DNA of 64,000 nt, from positions 620,001-684,000 of the forward strand of contig NZ_JAGSOJ010000002.1 in assembly GCF_023684385.1 (NCBI RefSeq). Direction: 5' to 3'. A program made the translations under genes and the position numbers. Numbering within the stretch: the stretch's first letter is position 1; each line of letters starts with the position of its first letter. Shown here one piece after another: positions 28,208-37,145 of the stretch. This DNA comes from Oceanirhabdus seepicola (GTDB taxonomy: Bacteria; Bacillota; Clostridia; Clostridiales; Clostridiaceae). The notes beneath the pieces were generated by a model, which was given only the letters and a program-made list of their open reading frames with translations, searched no databases and was not told the origin of the DNA.

Positions 28208-28882
28208 CTACATTATTATGTAGCCTAAGCCACGTTTTGTTTCTATAAAGTTATCAAGACCGATTTGTTTCAAGCGTCTTCTTAGTCTATTTATATTTAC
28301 AGTTAGCGTGTTATCATCAACAAACCAATCACTATCCCAAAGCTTCTTCATAAGTTTGTCACGACTAACTATTTTGCCTTTGTTGTTCATAAGTATGTTA
28401 AGAATTTTAAATTCATTTTTACTTAGTTCGATATTGTTATCTTTATAAGTAAGTGTAGCTATAGAGAGATCAAGGGTAACTTCATTGTGAGTAATTATAT
28501 TAGAAGTGGATTCACTAAAGTTATAAGTTCTTCTAAGAAGAGCATTAACCTTTGCAACTAATACATCTATTGAGAATGGTTTTTGTATATAATCATCTGC
28601 TCCTAAATTTACTCCCATTATAACATCCATATTTGAATTCCTAGAAGAGATAAATATTATAGGGACCTTAGAGATTTTCCTTATCTCGTTGCACCAATGA
28701 AAACCATCGTAAAATGGAAGATTAATATCTAATAAAACTAGTTGAGGGGTAAAGCTCTTAAATTCTTCAATGATATTTTCTAAATCATTTATTTTATGAA
28801 GATTGTGTCCCCATCTGGTAAGTTCCTCTGCAATTTCATTTTTAAGGACAACATCGTCTTCAATTATCATTATCTTAAACAT
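28208..28882 (-). CDS. OmpR-family response regulator (BceR-like)
   Basis: 224 residues. Receiver domain with acidic pocket IIEDD, phosphoacceptor Asp in LVLLDINLPFYDG and Lys in DYIQKPF. C-terminal winged-helix DNA-binding domain with KNEFKILNILM and VNINRLRRRL. The start is placed at 28882 because GGAGGT sits just upstream and inside the longer frame. It pairs with the kinase 15 nt downstream and most likely activates the ABC genes on the other strand. Confidence 0.94.
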   Translation of the reverse strand: MFKIMIIEDDVVLKNEIAEELTRWGHNLHKINDLENIIEEFKSFTPQLVLLDINLPFYDGFHWCNEIRKISKVPIIFISSRNSNMDVIMGVNLGADDYIQKPFSIDVLVAKVNALLRRTYNFSESTSNIITHNEVTLDLSIATLTYKDNNIELSKNEFKILNILMNNKGKIVSRDKLMKKLWDSDWFVDDNTLTVNINRLRRRLKQIGLDNFIETKRGLGYIIM

Positions 28883-29104
28883 TTTTACCTCCATTTTTAT
28901 TGTTCTTAATCTTAATATGAGATTTTTAATTATTATTATACTTTAAGGAAGCTTATAAATCTAGTAATCATGTTATTGGGAGAGTAAATACACATCAGAG
29001 TTAAGTTATATTACAAAAATGTTATATTGGTGTAATTAAAATAAATGGTAGCAAAATAATAATATATTTATAATAGCCTTATGAGTATAAACTAGGAGGT
29101 TCTT

Positions 29105-29872
29105 ATGAGAGATATATTAGTTGTTGAAAATATAAAAAAAGAATATGGAAAAAAAGGAGCAAAGACTGAGGCTTTAAAAGGTGTTAGTTTTAAAGTTAGA
29201 GAAGGTGAATTTATTGGGATAATGGGGGCGTCAGGAGCTGGTAAGTCAACATTACTAAATATAATATCTACAATAGATACACAGACTTCAGGTGAAATTC
29301 TTATTAATGGAAAAAATCTTACTGAACTAAATCAAAATGAAATAGCTGACTTTAGACGTGATAATCTTGGGTTTGTTTTTCAAGATTCTAATTTATTAAA
29401 CACACTTACTATTAAAGAAAATATAATGTTACCTTTAGCACTAAAAAATGAGAGTGTAGCTATTATAGAAAAAAGAGTGGAAGAAGTAGCAAAGACACTT
29501 GATATTCATGATACTTTAAATAAATATCCTTATGAAGTATCAGGAGGACAAAAACAAAGAGGTGCAGTATGTAGAGCAATTGTTACTAAGCCTGCTTTAA
29601 TGCTTGCAGATGAACCAACAGGCGCGTTGGATTCTAAAGCTGCTAGAAGTTTATTAAACTCCTTTTCAAAGTTAAATAAAGAAACAAAAGCAACAATTCT
29701 TTTAGTAACACACGATCCTACAAGTGCGAGTTATTGCGATAGAATTTTATTCATAAAAGATGGAATTATATTTACAGAGATCGTTAAAGGAGAAAGTTCC
29801 AAAGAATTTTATCACAAAATATTAGACACAGTAGCTTTACTTGGAGGATGTGAAAGAAATGAATTTATTTAA
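29105..29872 (+). CDS. ABC transporter ATPase (BceA-like)
   Basis: 255 residues, full-length ABC ATPase of the MacB/BceA type. Walker A GASGAGKST, Q-loop FVFQDSNLL, signature VSGGQKQR, Walker B LMLADEPTGALD, H-loop THD. With the permease it should protect against cell-wall peptide antibiotics and feed flux information to the kinase. AGGAGG precedes the ATG. A 220-nt divergent promoter region separates it from the regulator gene. Confidence 0.95.
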   Translation: MRDILVVENIKKEYGKKGAKTEALKGVSFKVREGEFIGIMGASGAGKSTLLNIISTIDTQTSGEILINGKNLTELNQNEIADFRRDNLGFVFQDSNLLNTLTIKENIMLPLALKNESVAIIEKRVEEVAKTLDIHDTLNKYPYEVSGGQKQRGAVCRAIVTKPALMLADEPTGALDSKAARSLLNSFSKLNKETKATILLVTHDPTSASYCDRILFIKDGIIFTEIVKGESSKEFYHKILDTVALLGGCERNEFI

Positions 29873-31781
29873 TGTATCCTTGAAAAATGTTAAAAACAGT
29901 ATATCTAATTATGGAATGTATTTTATTTCTATAATATTTAGTGTATTTATTTATTTTACTTTTAAATCTATACAATACAATGAGGGTTTATCTACTTTAA
30001 GAAAATCTATGAAAAGCGGATTAAATGCTGCATCTATAGTTATAGTTGTATTTTCATTTGTATTCATGTATTATTCAAACTCATTTTTTATTAATAGACG
30101 TAAACAGGAAATAGGAACCTATAGTCTGCTTGGGATGAGAAAAACTCAAATAGGAAAGATATTTTTATATGAAAATTTTATAATAGGAATAGTTGCAATC
30201 ATTTTAGGTATAGTATTGGGTTTTTTATTCTCTAAGTTGATGACAATGATTTTGGTTAAGTTTATGGGAGAGTACGTTGTAATAAAGATGAGATTAAGTG
30301 TTAGAGCAATCATTCAAACTGTAGAAACATTTGCTATTATTTTTATTATAATTGGGATAAGGAACTATTTTTTCATAAAAAGAACAAAACTTATCAATTT
30401 ATTTAAAAAAGAAAAAGAAGTGGTAACAACCAATAAAACTATAGTAGTTATTAAAGGTATATTTGGAATAGGGTTAATAATATTGTCTTATATAATAGCT
30501 ACTAGTGATATGTTAATAAGAGAAATTACAATGGCACCTATGATTTTAATAATAATAATTCCAGGTACATTTTTATTCTTTTCATCAGTAGTATCAATTA
30601 TATTGAATATAGTTAAGAAAAATAAAATGTTTTATTATAGAGGAAGAAATTTAATTGCTTTTTCTGAGTTAAGTTATAAAATATCAAGTAATTCAAAAAT
30701 TTTATCCACTATTGCTATTTTGGTTGCAACAAGTGTAACAGCTCTTGGGTTTTGTATATCCCTTTATTATGATATTGACAAGAATATAGAAGAGAATTAT
30801 AAATTTAGTTATAATATAAACGGCCAAAATCAGACAGTAAATAGTGAAATAAATAATATATTAAATAAAAATAGAAAAAATCATATAGTTGAATTTGATA
30901 AGATTGTAGAACTTATAGAGAAAAAAGCAAAGTATGATTTAGTTTCAAAGAAAGATAAAATATCAAAAGAAAGAGGAGGAAATATACATCTTATAAAAGA
31001 AAGTGACTTTGAATGTATAATGAATCATCAAAATAGAGTGTATAATGAGTTGAAAAATAAAAATGATGTTTATTACATTTCTAATGAAGGAATGACATAT
31101 TTTTATGAAAGCTTAGATAATCAACAAATTAATCTAATATATGAAAATCAGTCATATGTTATTAAGAAACATTACACAGATTTATTATTAAATACTCAAA
31201 GTACCTTCGATTTAGTAGTTATAAAGGATAATGTATTTAATCAGTATAAAATAAAAGATGAAATATATAAATTAAGAGTTATAGATATATCTAATGAACA
31301 GCAAGGGCTAAATATTGCTAGAGATATTCAGAGGATTGTTAAAGAAAGCATTCAATTTTATTATCCATTCAACTTCACTTCAAGCATTACAATGCGTAAG
31401 GAACTTTTAGAATTGTATGGGTTAATGTTATTTATAGGATTATTCTTAGGAACAATATTTTTATTGTGTACTGGAAGTATAATATTGTTTAAACAACTAT
31501 CTAGCATTTATGATGATAAAGAAAGATATTTAATGCTTAAAAAATTAGGGGCAAAGAATAAGGATATTCAAAAGATGTTATCAAAGCAGTTAAAGATAAT
31601 ATTTATATTGCCATTAATGGTTGGTACTATTCATAACCTATTTGCAATGACAATTGTACAAAAGATCATACCAAGATCTATAACTTCACCAATACTAATA
31701 ACATTGGGAATATATTATATTGGATATTTTATTTATTATTTTATTACGTTAAAATACGCAAAGAATATGATTATAGAATAA
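29859..31781 (+). CDS. ABC transporter permease (BceB-like)
   Basis: 640 residues with about ten membrane segments: four N-terminal helices then six, including a FtsX-like domain, and a large extracellular domain (about 320-510) characteristic of BceB permeases. The start at 29859 (MNLFNVSLKN) has GGAGG 11 nt upstream and overlaps the ATPase gene by 14 nt, so they are translationally coupled. The extracellular domain is thought to bind the antibiotic complex. Together with the divergent two-component system this forms a complete detoxification module. Confidence 0.92.
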   Translation: MNLFNVSLKNVKNSISNYGMYFISIIFSVFIYFTFKSIQYNEGLSTLRKSMKSGLNAASIVIVVFSFVFMYYSNSFFINRRKQEIGTYSLLGMRKTQIGKIFLYENFIIGIVAIILGIVLGFLFSKLMTMILVKFMGEYVVIKMRLSVRAIIQTVETFAIIFIIIGIRNYFFIKRTKLINLFKKEKEVVTTNKTIVVIKGIFGIGLIILSYIIATSDMLIREITMAPMILIIIIPGTFLFFSSVVSIILNIVKKNKMFYYRGRNLIAFSELSYKISSNSKILSTIAILVATSVTALGFCISLYYDIDKNIEENYKFSYNINGQNQTVNSEINNILNKNRKNHIVEFDKIVELIEKKAKYDLVSKKDKISKERGGNIHLIKESDFECIMNHQNRVYNELKNKNDVYYISNEGMTYFYESLDNQQINLIYENQSYVIKKHYTDLLLNTQSTFDLVVIKDNVFNQYKIKDEIYKLRVIDISNEQQGLNIARDIQRIVKESIQFYYPFNFTSSITMRKELLELYGLMLFIGLFLGTIFLLCTGSIILFKQLSSIYDDKERYLMLKKLGAKNKDIQKMLSKQLKIIFILPLMVGTIHNLFAMTIVQKIIPRSITSPILITLGIYYIGYFIYYFITLKYAKNMIIE

Positions 31782-31798
31782 AGGGTGAATGGAAAAAG

Positions 31799-31826
31799 TG
31801 TAGCTGAGTTTAGTTACATTTTTTTT
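31799..31826 (+). terminator. Terminator after the ABC permease
   Basis: Short stem TGTAGCT/AGTTACA (one G-U pair) followed by eight T residues. Confidence 0.6.
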
Positions 31827-31962
31827 ATAATTAATTTTAATGAGTAGCTTAAAGGGAAATATAACAAAAGTGTAATGGGGATGTAATGCAATAAAATGGT
31901 TTCAACTCTCTTCAAAATATATAATAAGCACAGAAGATAATAGGAAGAGGAGAATAGAAATT

Positions 31963-32688
31963 ATGAAAAAATTAAACGGATTTCAATTAAAAGTTATTGC
32001 TCTAATAGTAATGTTAATGGATCATATGTACTTTGCGTTTCCAAAAGTATTTCCACAATGGTTTCATCCATTATCAAGGTTTGTAGCTCCACTATTTGCA
32101 TTTTTAATGGTAGAAGGATTATTTTATACTAGAAATAAATTAAAGTATAACTTTAGATTATTTGTGTGGGCAGCATTTATGCATATAGTGAACAGTATTA
32201 TAAATACAGCTTTTGTTTCAAAGGATGTTAGTATTCATAATAATATTTTTATGACATTAGCATTAGGACTTACAATACTTAATTTATTTGAACTTAGCAA
32301 GAATAGTAAAGGAATTAAAAAATGGGGATTATTAGTGGTAGCAATAGTTCTTGTGCCATTAGGGATATATGTTGAAGGTGGTATGAGCTTAATACCATTT
32401 ATATTAATAACATATTTCTTTAGAACAAATAAGAAAAAAGCTATGATTGGATACGGAGTATTATTTGTACTTTTACTTGGTATAAGCTATGTGCCTTATG
32501 AGACACTTGAAATGACAATAAATATGTTAATGTTTAACTGTGATTTCTTATTTATTACGGTAGTTCCATTTATACTCTTATACAATGGAGAAAGAGGAGT
32601 TAACAATAAATTTAGTAAATATTTATTCTATGTTTTTTATCCATTGCATTTATGGGGACTAGCAATAATGGAGTTTGTGTTAAAATAA
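31963..32688 (+). CDS. TraX-family membrane protein
   Basis: 241 residues with about eight hydrophobic segments. The N-terminus (LNGFQLKVIALIVMLMDHMY) and PLSRFVAPLFAFLMVEG are TraX-family signatures. TraX acetylates F-pilin in plasmids. Chromosomal Firmicute members are thought to be membrane acyltransferases of unknown substrate. AGGAGAATAG precedes the start. It is the last gene before the second ssrA 3'-end repeat. Confidence 0.9.
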   Translation: MKKLNGFQLKVIALIVMLMDHMYFAFPKVFPQWFHPLSRFVAPLFAFLMVEGLFYTRNKLKYNFRLFVWAAFMHIVNSIINTAFVSKDVSIHNNIFMTLALGLTILNLFELSKNSKGIKKWGLLVVAIVLVPLGIYVEGGMSLIPFILITYFFRTNKKKAMIGYGVLFVLLLGISYVPYETLEMTINMLMFNCDFLFITVVPFILLYNGERGVNNKFSKYLFYVFYPLHLWGLAIMEFVLK

Positions 32689-32740
32689 TTATGAGCTTCA
32701 GAAAATACAGAATAGATTAGTGGATTTCGCAGAGTGCGAT

Positions 32741-32785
32741 TCGCCTCCACCATTCAAAACCACGACATGATGTCGTGGTTCTTTT
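32741..32785. repeat. Second copy of the ssrA 3' end (att-like) with terminator stem
   Basis: 32741-32769 is identical to 27072-27100 in 29 of 29 bases. It is followed by a variant of the ssrA terminator stem (CCACGACAT/ATGTCGTGG) and CTTTT. The preceding bases do not match tmRNA, so only the 3' end is copied. Confidence 0.85.
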
Positions 32786-32918
32786 AGTTAAATATAAATT
32801 TACTTTGCTTATTCATAAATAGTATTTCATAATTTATGAGCAAATATACATTTGCTTTATATGAATAATTAATAATATTTTACAAAAAATAATACAAAAA
32901 TACTATTAAGGTGAGATT

Positions 32919-34190
32919 ATGAAAAGATACAGCCAAGATAATTCATATTTTAAAAAAATAGATACTGAAAGAAAAGCATATTGGTTAGGATTTTTATATG
33001 CAGATGGATGTATATCTGAAATAAGCGAAAATAATAAAAAAATAATAATACAATTACATCCAGATGATAAATATATTTTAGAAGAATTATTAAATGACAT
33101 AAATTCAGATAGACCTATATATGTAAATAAAAAAGGATACGTTTCTATTAATATTGCAAGCAAAGAAATGGCAAATGATTTGATAAAATTAGGATGTGTA
33201 CCTAGAAAATCATTAGTTTTGAAGTTCCCATCAGAGATAATAGTGCCTTGTGAGCTAATAAAGCATTTTATTAGAGGGTATATGGACGGGGATGGGTGTA
33301 TATCAACTTATAAAAAAGCAAGAAAAAATAGAAAAAGTTTAATATTTAAATGTGAAATAAAATTTATTGGTACATATGACATGCTTTACGGAATTAAGGT
33401 GTTTTTCAGTTCAGATAAAGATATTTTGATAAATAAACATTCACCTAAAAGTTGTCAAATAAGTTTTTCAGGTAGAAAATATAGAGAAGTAGTAGATGCT
33501 TTATATAATGGAGCAACTATTTATTTAAAAAGAAAAAAAGATAAATGGGATGAATTTGTAAAGTATATGAATGATATAGATACAAAAAAAGAGTATAAAG
33601 AATCTAGGTTAATAGTAAAATTGGATAATGATGCAAATTATCTAGGTGAATATACAGTGAAGTACTTAAAAAATGAATTTAATATAGGTTCTATTTTAAA
33701 ATGTTGTGAATATAGAGAAAAGCATAAGTCTTATAAAAATTTCAGATGGATTTATTTAGATGAGTATAAGACTTTTATTGATAATTGCATAGATATAAAA
33801 GATATTTTTGATTATAAGAAAGTTTGTAAGATTGAAAAGTCCAAAGTAACAAAAACAGTTAAACAGTATGATTTAAATGAAAAATTAATTAAAATATGGA
33901 AAGATGCTAAGACAGCAGCAGATTACTATAACACTACATCTAAGGCAATACGTAAAGTTTGTAATGGTGAAAGAAAAACTTGTTGTAATTTTATATGGAA
34001 ATACTCTGAGCCTAAAAAGAGTAAACAATCTAAAGTAGTTAATCAATATGATATAGATGGAAACCTTATTAATGTTTGGAATAGTTGTAAAGAGGCTTCA
34101 GTTTTTTATAATGTTACATTCCAGTCTATCCAAAGAGCTATTAGTGGTAAATATAAAACTTGCTGTGGCTTTGTTTGGCGATATAGATAA
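32919..34190 (+). CDS. Freestanding LAGLIDADG endonuclease with NUMOD1-like repeats
   Basis: 423 residues. Two LAGLIDADG helices, AYWLGFLYADGCIS (about 20-33) and LIKHFIRGYMDGDGCIS (about 110-126), each with the catalytic acidic residue, indicate a monomeric DNA endonuclease. The C-terminal half has three roughly 50-residue repeats of the NUMOD1 type (VKQYDLNEKLIKIWKDAKTA, VNQYDIDGNLINVWNSCKEA and a more divergent one starting LIVKLDNDANYLGEY), usual DNA-binding modules of homing enzymes. No intron or intein surrounds it. It sits 150 nt past the duplicated ssrA end. Confidence 0.85.
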   Translation: MKRYSQDNSYFKKIDTERKAYWLGFLYADGCISEISENNKKIIIQLHPDDKYILEELLNDINSDRPIYVNKKGYVSINIASKEMANDLIKLGCVPRKSLVLKFPSEIIVPCELIKHFIRGYMDGDGCISTYKKARKNRKSLIFKCEIKFIGTYDMLYGIKVFFSSDKDILINKHSPKSCQISFSGRKYREVVDALYNGATIYLKRKKDKWDEFVKYMNDIDTKKEYKESRLIVKLDNDANYLGEYTVKYLKNEFNIGSILKCCEYREKHKSYKNFRWIYLDEYKTFIDNCIDIKDIFDYKKVCKIEKSKVTKTVKQYDLNEKLIKIWKDAKTAADYYNTTSKAIRKVCNGERKTCCNFIWKYSEPKKSKQSKVVNQYDIDGNLINVWNSCKEASVFYNVTFQSIQRAISGKYKTCCGFVWRYR

Positions 34191-34259
34191 ATATAGAAGA
34201 TGGGTAAAATATTTCGAGATGAAATATTGAATGATGATTACTACGATATTGAATGGGGA

Positions 34260-34349
34260 GGGGAATTGATTTTTATGAAACTTTATGAGCATAATACTTC
34301 CTTCGCCATCGATTATTCCTGCGATGTATGCTTTTTCAGTTGGAGTCAT
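34260..34349 (-). pseudogene. Fragment of a second LAGLIDADG endonuclease
   Basis: On the minus strand GAGGTGATATA precedes ATG at 34349 and the frame reads TPTEKAYIAGIIDGEGSI, a clear first LAGLIDADG helix. Similarity ends within about 30 codons, although the frame stays open to 34098. Truncated remnant next to the intact plus-strand enzyme. Confidence 0.65.
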
Positions 34350-34499
34350 TATATCACCTCAAAACTAATATCAATATATTTTTATCTGAAATTAATGTGA
34401 TTATACTAATATGAAGCAAATAATTCAGTTGAATTATTTGATTTTGTTATTATTACTTTAGGAGAAAAGTTAACAAAATCTATAATGCTAGAAAGTCAT

Positions 34500-34915
34500 A
34501 GAATGCTGAAATAACACAAGATATTTTCAACGTGGATTTTCTGGAGCATGGAAGAAAGTACTAAATTAAATAACTGGTTCAGATATTATTCTAGATCAAC
34601 ATTGGGAAGTTGATATAAAAATGGATGAATTATTGAGGTGGTGGCAAGTTCAGAAAAAGGATTTGCTCTATTGTAAAGTTCCATGGGGGATTTGAAAAAA
34701 TATATCCTTTCAAAGATTGTAATGGACGTGTAGGAAGATTTATAATGCTGAAACAGTGTATTGAAAATAATAATTGTTTAATAGGAATAGATGAAAAGTA
34801 TAATGATGAATATAAAAATGCAACTTATGAAGGACAGAAAATTATAAAAAGCCCAACAGTCCAGAGTATATACGATGTGCAGAATGTAAAAATGCATGTC
34901 CTCAGAAGGCGATAA
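34500..34915 (+). pseudogene. Decayed Fic-domain gene (C-terminal part)
   Basis: A broken frame contains FEKIYPFKDCNGRVGRFIML, an altered Fic motif (HPFxDGNGRxxR) with His to Tyr and Gly to Cys changes, followed by KQCIENN as in Fic proteins. The upstream part carries stops and frameshifts (a WMNY.GGG-type helix is still recognisable). Not functional. Confidence 0.65.
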
Positions 34916-34955
34916 ATAGTGGTATAATGAAGTAATAAACATGAGAAAAAATAAA

Positions 34956-35000
34956 GAAGCTGTCTCAAAAGTGATTTGATATCATTTTTGAGACAGCTTC
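34956..35000 (-). terminator. Terminator of the pduST operon
   Basis: GAAGCTGTCTCAAAA pairs with TTTTGAGACAGCTTC. On the minus strand it is followed by a T-rich run. It lies 144 nt past the pduT-like stop, facing the microcompartment genes. Confidence 0.7.
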
Positions 35001-35143
35001 CATTGCTTCGCTAAAATATTGTACCACACATTGTACTATATGTTATAAATTAGTTAATATACTTATATTCTATCATATGATGAATTTCTGCAAAGAATTT
35101 ATTGAAATATGATCAACTTTGAAAATTCATTTTTGATAATAAT

Positions 35144-35689
35144 CTAGAGTAATTTATTAAATAGCTCTTTTGTTGGGGATGGAATCACAACCTTGTTTAC
35201 TAACAAGCCATTGTCGCTTCCAATCTTAGCTCCTACTTCTACAGCTTCATTTACAGAACTAATATCTCCAGTAAATGTTACAAATGCTTTTCCACCAATT
35301 CCAATTCCTAATCTCACTTCTATCAGTTGAATATTTGAAGCCTTTACAGCAGCATCTGCTCCTACTATAGCTGTTGCAATACTATAATATTCTAACACCC
35401 CAACAGCATTTACTTCTCCAATATCACTAGATTGGTTGATTGCATTCAAAAGTTGAGGATGAACTCTAGGTAGTAATAGCTTATCAACAACGTATAAACT
35501 ACCGTTTTGCACACCAGCTTCAATTGATGAATTTACGGATCCAACATCTCCTGCTATTAAAATTAAATACTTTCCTGGACAAATAGGCTTAGCCATTACT
35601 AAATTAACTTCAGCAGCTTTAACCATAATATCTGCTGTTTCAATTCCTTTTGCAATACTATTAAGTTCGATCATACCAATTGTATTCAT
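35144..35689 (-). CDS. PduT-like tandem BMC-domain shell protein
   Basis: 181 residues with two BMC domains (about 3-85, MNTIGMIELNSIAKGIETAD; and 94-178, VNAVGVLEYYSIATAIVGAD), so it forms a pseudohexameric trimer. Cys in AKPICPGKY is placed like the PduT cysteine that binds a [4Fe-4S] cluster on the trimer axis (established for PduT). It is paired with a PduS-like flavoprotein that overlaps it by 1 nt. Together they probably pass electrons across the shell to regenerate NAD+. Confidence 0.92.
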   Translation of the reverse strand: MNTIGMIELNSIAKGIETADIMVKAAEVNLVMAKPICPGKYLILIAGDVGSVNSSIEAGVQNGSLYVVDKLLLPRVHPQLLNAINQSSDIGEVNAVGVLEYYSIATAIVGADAAVKASNIQLIEVRLGIGIGGKAFVTFTGDISSVNEAVEVGAKIGSDNGLLVNKVVIPSPTKELFNKLL

Positions 35690-37032
35690 TATGCTTCATC
35701 CTCCATTTTTTCATTTTCAATAACAATGAAATTATTTACTTCAACAACCTTTCCACTTATACTAGCATGAATATTGGCTCCTAATTCACCCTTCTCAACA
35801 CTTCCAATTTGTTGTCCTTTTGTAACCATCTCTCCAATATTAACAAGAGAAGTAGCGCTTTTACCAATATGCTGTTGTAATGGTATTTTCACTGTTGAAA
35901 CAAATATTTCTTTGGATTCTTCAATTTCCTGCCCATAATACTTGATAACATCAACTCTCGCCATGAGGCGCTTAGTTGGTATTTTCCTATTTTCTCTTCC
36001 TTCTCTTGCATAAAACTCACTTTCAGTATTTTTATATCTGAACCCTTTTTCTCTTAATTCATTTTTTAAGAAAATATTTACTTGACGTGGTGATAAACCC
36101 ATTGGACATGCATATAGCTCGCAGACACCACATTCAGAACATAGTTGAGTTTCTTTTATAATCTCCTCATTTTTAGATAAGGATAGAGTTCTCATTATTT
36201 TATGCGGCTCTATAGGATGTCCTATTAAATATCTAGGACAAAATTGTGTACAATATGAACATTGTATACAAGCAGATTTTGCTCTGTTAATTATGTGTTC
36301 AATAGAAATTTTATCTCTTTCAACTAAGTAGTGATTATCTGGTACAACAATAATTGCTCCATTAGTTTTAGTTATTACACTATGTTCTAAATCTGATTTG
36401 TTTAATATTTTCCCCATCATTGGGCCACCCAATATTATGCTATAATCATTTAGGGGTGAACCACCTGCTTCTTCAATGCATTTTATTATAGGTGTTCCAA
36501 TAGGGACTTTTAGTATAACTGGATTTCTAATCTCACCTAAAACTGATACATAACTATACATAACTGGAGTATTATTCAGAGCCTCATTAATATTAACAAC
36601 AGTTCCAACATTAGATACAACTGCTCCAACATGTAAAGGGATACCTGCAGGTGGAATGGTTTTTCCAGTTATTTCATAAACCAAAATCTGTTCATCTCCT
36701 GCTGGATAGAAATTATCCAAATAATGCAATTCTACCCTAGAGTTCATGTTTTTTATGGCTAATTGAAGGCTCTCAATTTCACTTTTATATTTGTGTTTTA
36801 AACCAATTACTATTTTTTTAGCTTCAATCAATTCAGCTATTTTTTCTAATGTTTCAATTATCTCTTTTGCTTTAGTTCTCATTAAATATTTATCCGTAGC
36901 AAGAAGTGGTTCACATTCAGAACCATTCAAAATTAAATATTCTACTTTGCAATTTAATTTCACATGAGTTGGAAACCCAGCGCCACCTGCACCAACAACT
37001 CCAGCTTTAAATATTTGATCTAACAAATCCAT
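35689..37032 (-). CDS. PduS-like RnfC-family flavin/iron-sulfur protein
   Basis: 447 residues. N-terminal NADH/flavin domain with glycine-rich KAGVVGAGGAGFPTHVK (about 8-24), SLBB domain, then two ferredoxin-type clusters, CIQCSYCTQFCP and CSECGVCELYACP, and a C-terminal barrel-sandwich hybrid. PduS reduces cobalamin in propanediol compartments. In a B12-independent choline compartment, NAD(H)-linked electron export through PduT is more likely (inference). Start follows AAGGAGATG. Confidence 0.9.
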   Translation of the reverse strand: MDLLDQIFKAGVVGAGGAGFPTHVKLNCKVEYLILNGSECEPLLATDKYLMRTKAKEIIETLEKIAELIEAKKIVIGLKHKYKSEIESLQLAIKNMNSRVELHYLDNFYPAGDEQILVYEITGKTIPPAGIPLHVGAVVSNVGTVVNINEALNNTPVMYSYVSVLGEIRNPVILKVPIGTPIIKCIEEAGGSPLNDYSIILGGPMMGKILNKSDLEHSVITKTNGAIIVVPDNHYLVERDKISIEHIINRAKSACIQCSYCTQFCPRYLIGHPIEPHKIMRTLSLSKNEEIIKETQLCSECGVCELYACPMGLSPRQVNIFLKNELREKGFRYKNTESEFYAREGRENRKIPTKRLMARVDVIKYYGQEIEESKEIFVSTVKIPLQQHIGKSATSLVNIGEMVTKGQQIGSVEKGELGANIHASISGKVVEVNNFIVIENEKMEDEA

Positions 37033-37102
37033 AAACTAGTCACATCTCCTTTTGGTAGTGTTAAGTTTTACACCCTTATTTTTGTTAAAATAGTTATCTA
37101 TT

Positions 37103-37145
37103 AGGGTTTACAGAGTTTTTTATATAAAAAAACTCTGTAAACCCT
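37103..37145. promoter_or_regulatory. Perfect 19-bp hairpin upstream of the pduST operon
   Basis: AGGGTTTACAGAGTTTTTT (37103-37121) is mirrored by 37127-37145 around a short AT loop. It lies 71 nt upstream of the pduS-like start. It may be a leader attenuator, protein-binding site or remnant. The T-run sits inside the stem, so it is not a simple terminator. Confidence 0.5.

Larger units (their letters stand above)
27072..32769 (+). mobile_element. Segment flanked by duplicated ssrA 3' end (relic island)
   Basis: A 29-bp direct repeat, starting TCGCCTCCACC, occurs at the tmRNA 3' end (27072-27100) and again at 32741-32769 without the rest of tmRNA. Part of the terminator hairpin is also copied. 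ssrA 3' ends are classic att sites for tyrosine integrases. Contents are a sensor kinase, response regulator, Bce-type ABC transporter and TraX-family protein. No integrase lies inside, so this is a decayed island or one mobilised in trans. Confidence 0.65.

Noticed and set aside
32741..32785. A second tmRNA or tRNA gene
   Set aside because: Only the last 12 nt of tmRNA plus its downstream flank are present; there is no 5' partner for the acceptor stem.
34200..34400. 66-residue plus-strand open frame
   Set aside because: It is antisense to the LAGLIDADG fragment that has a proper ribosome site on the minus strand.
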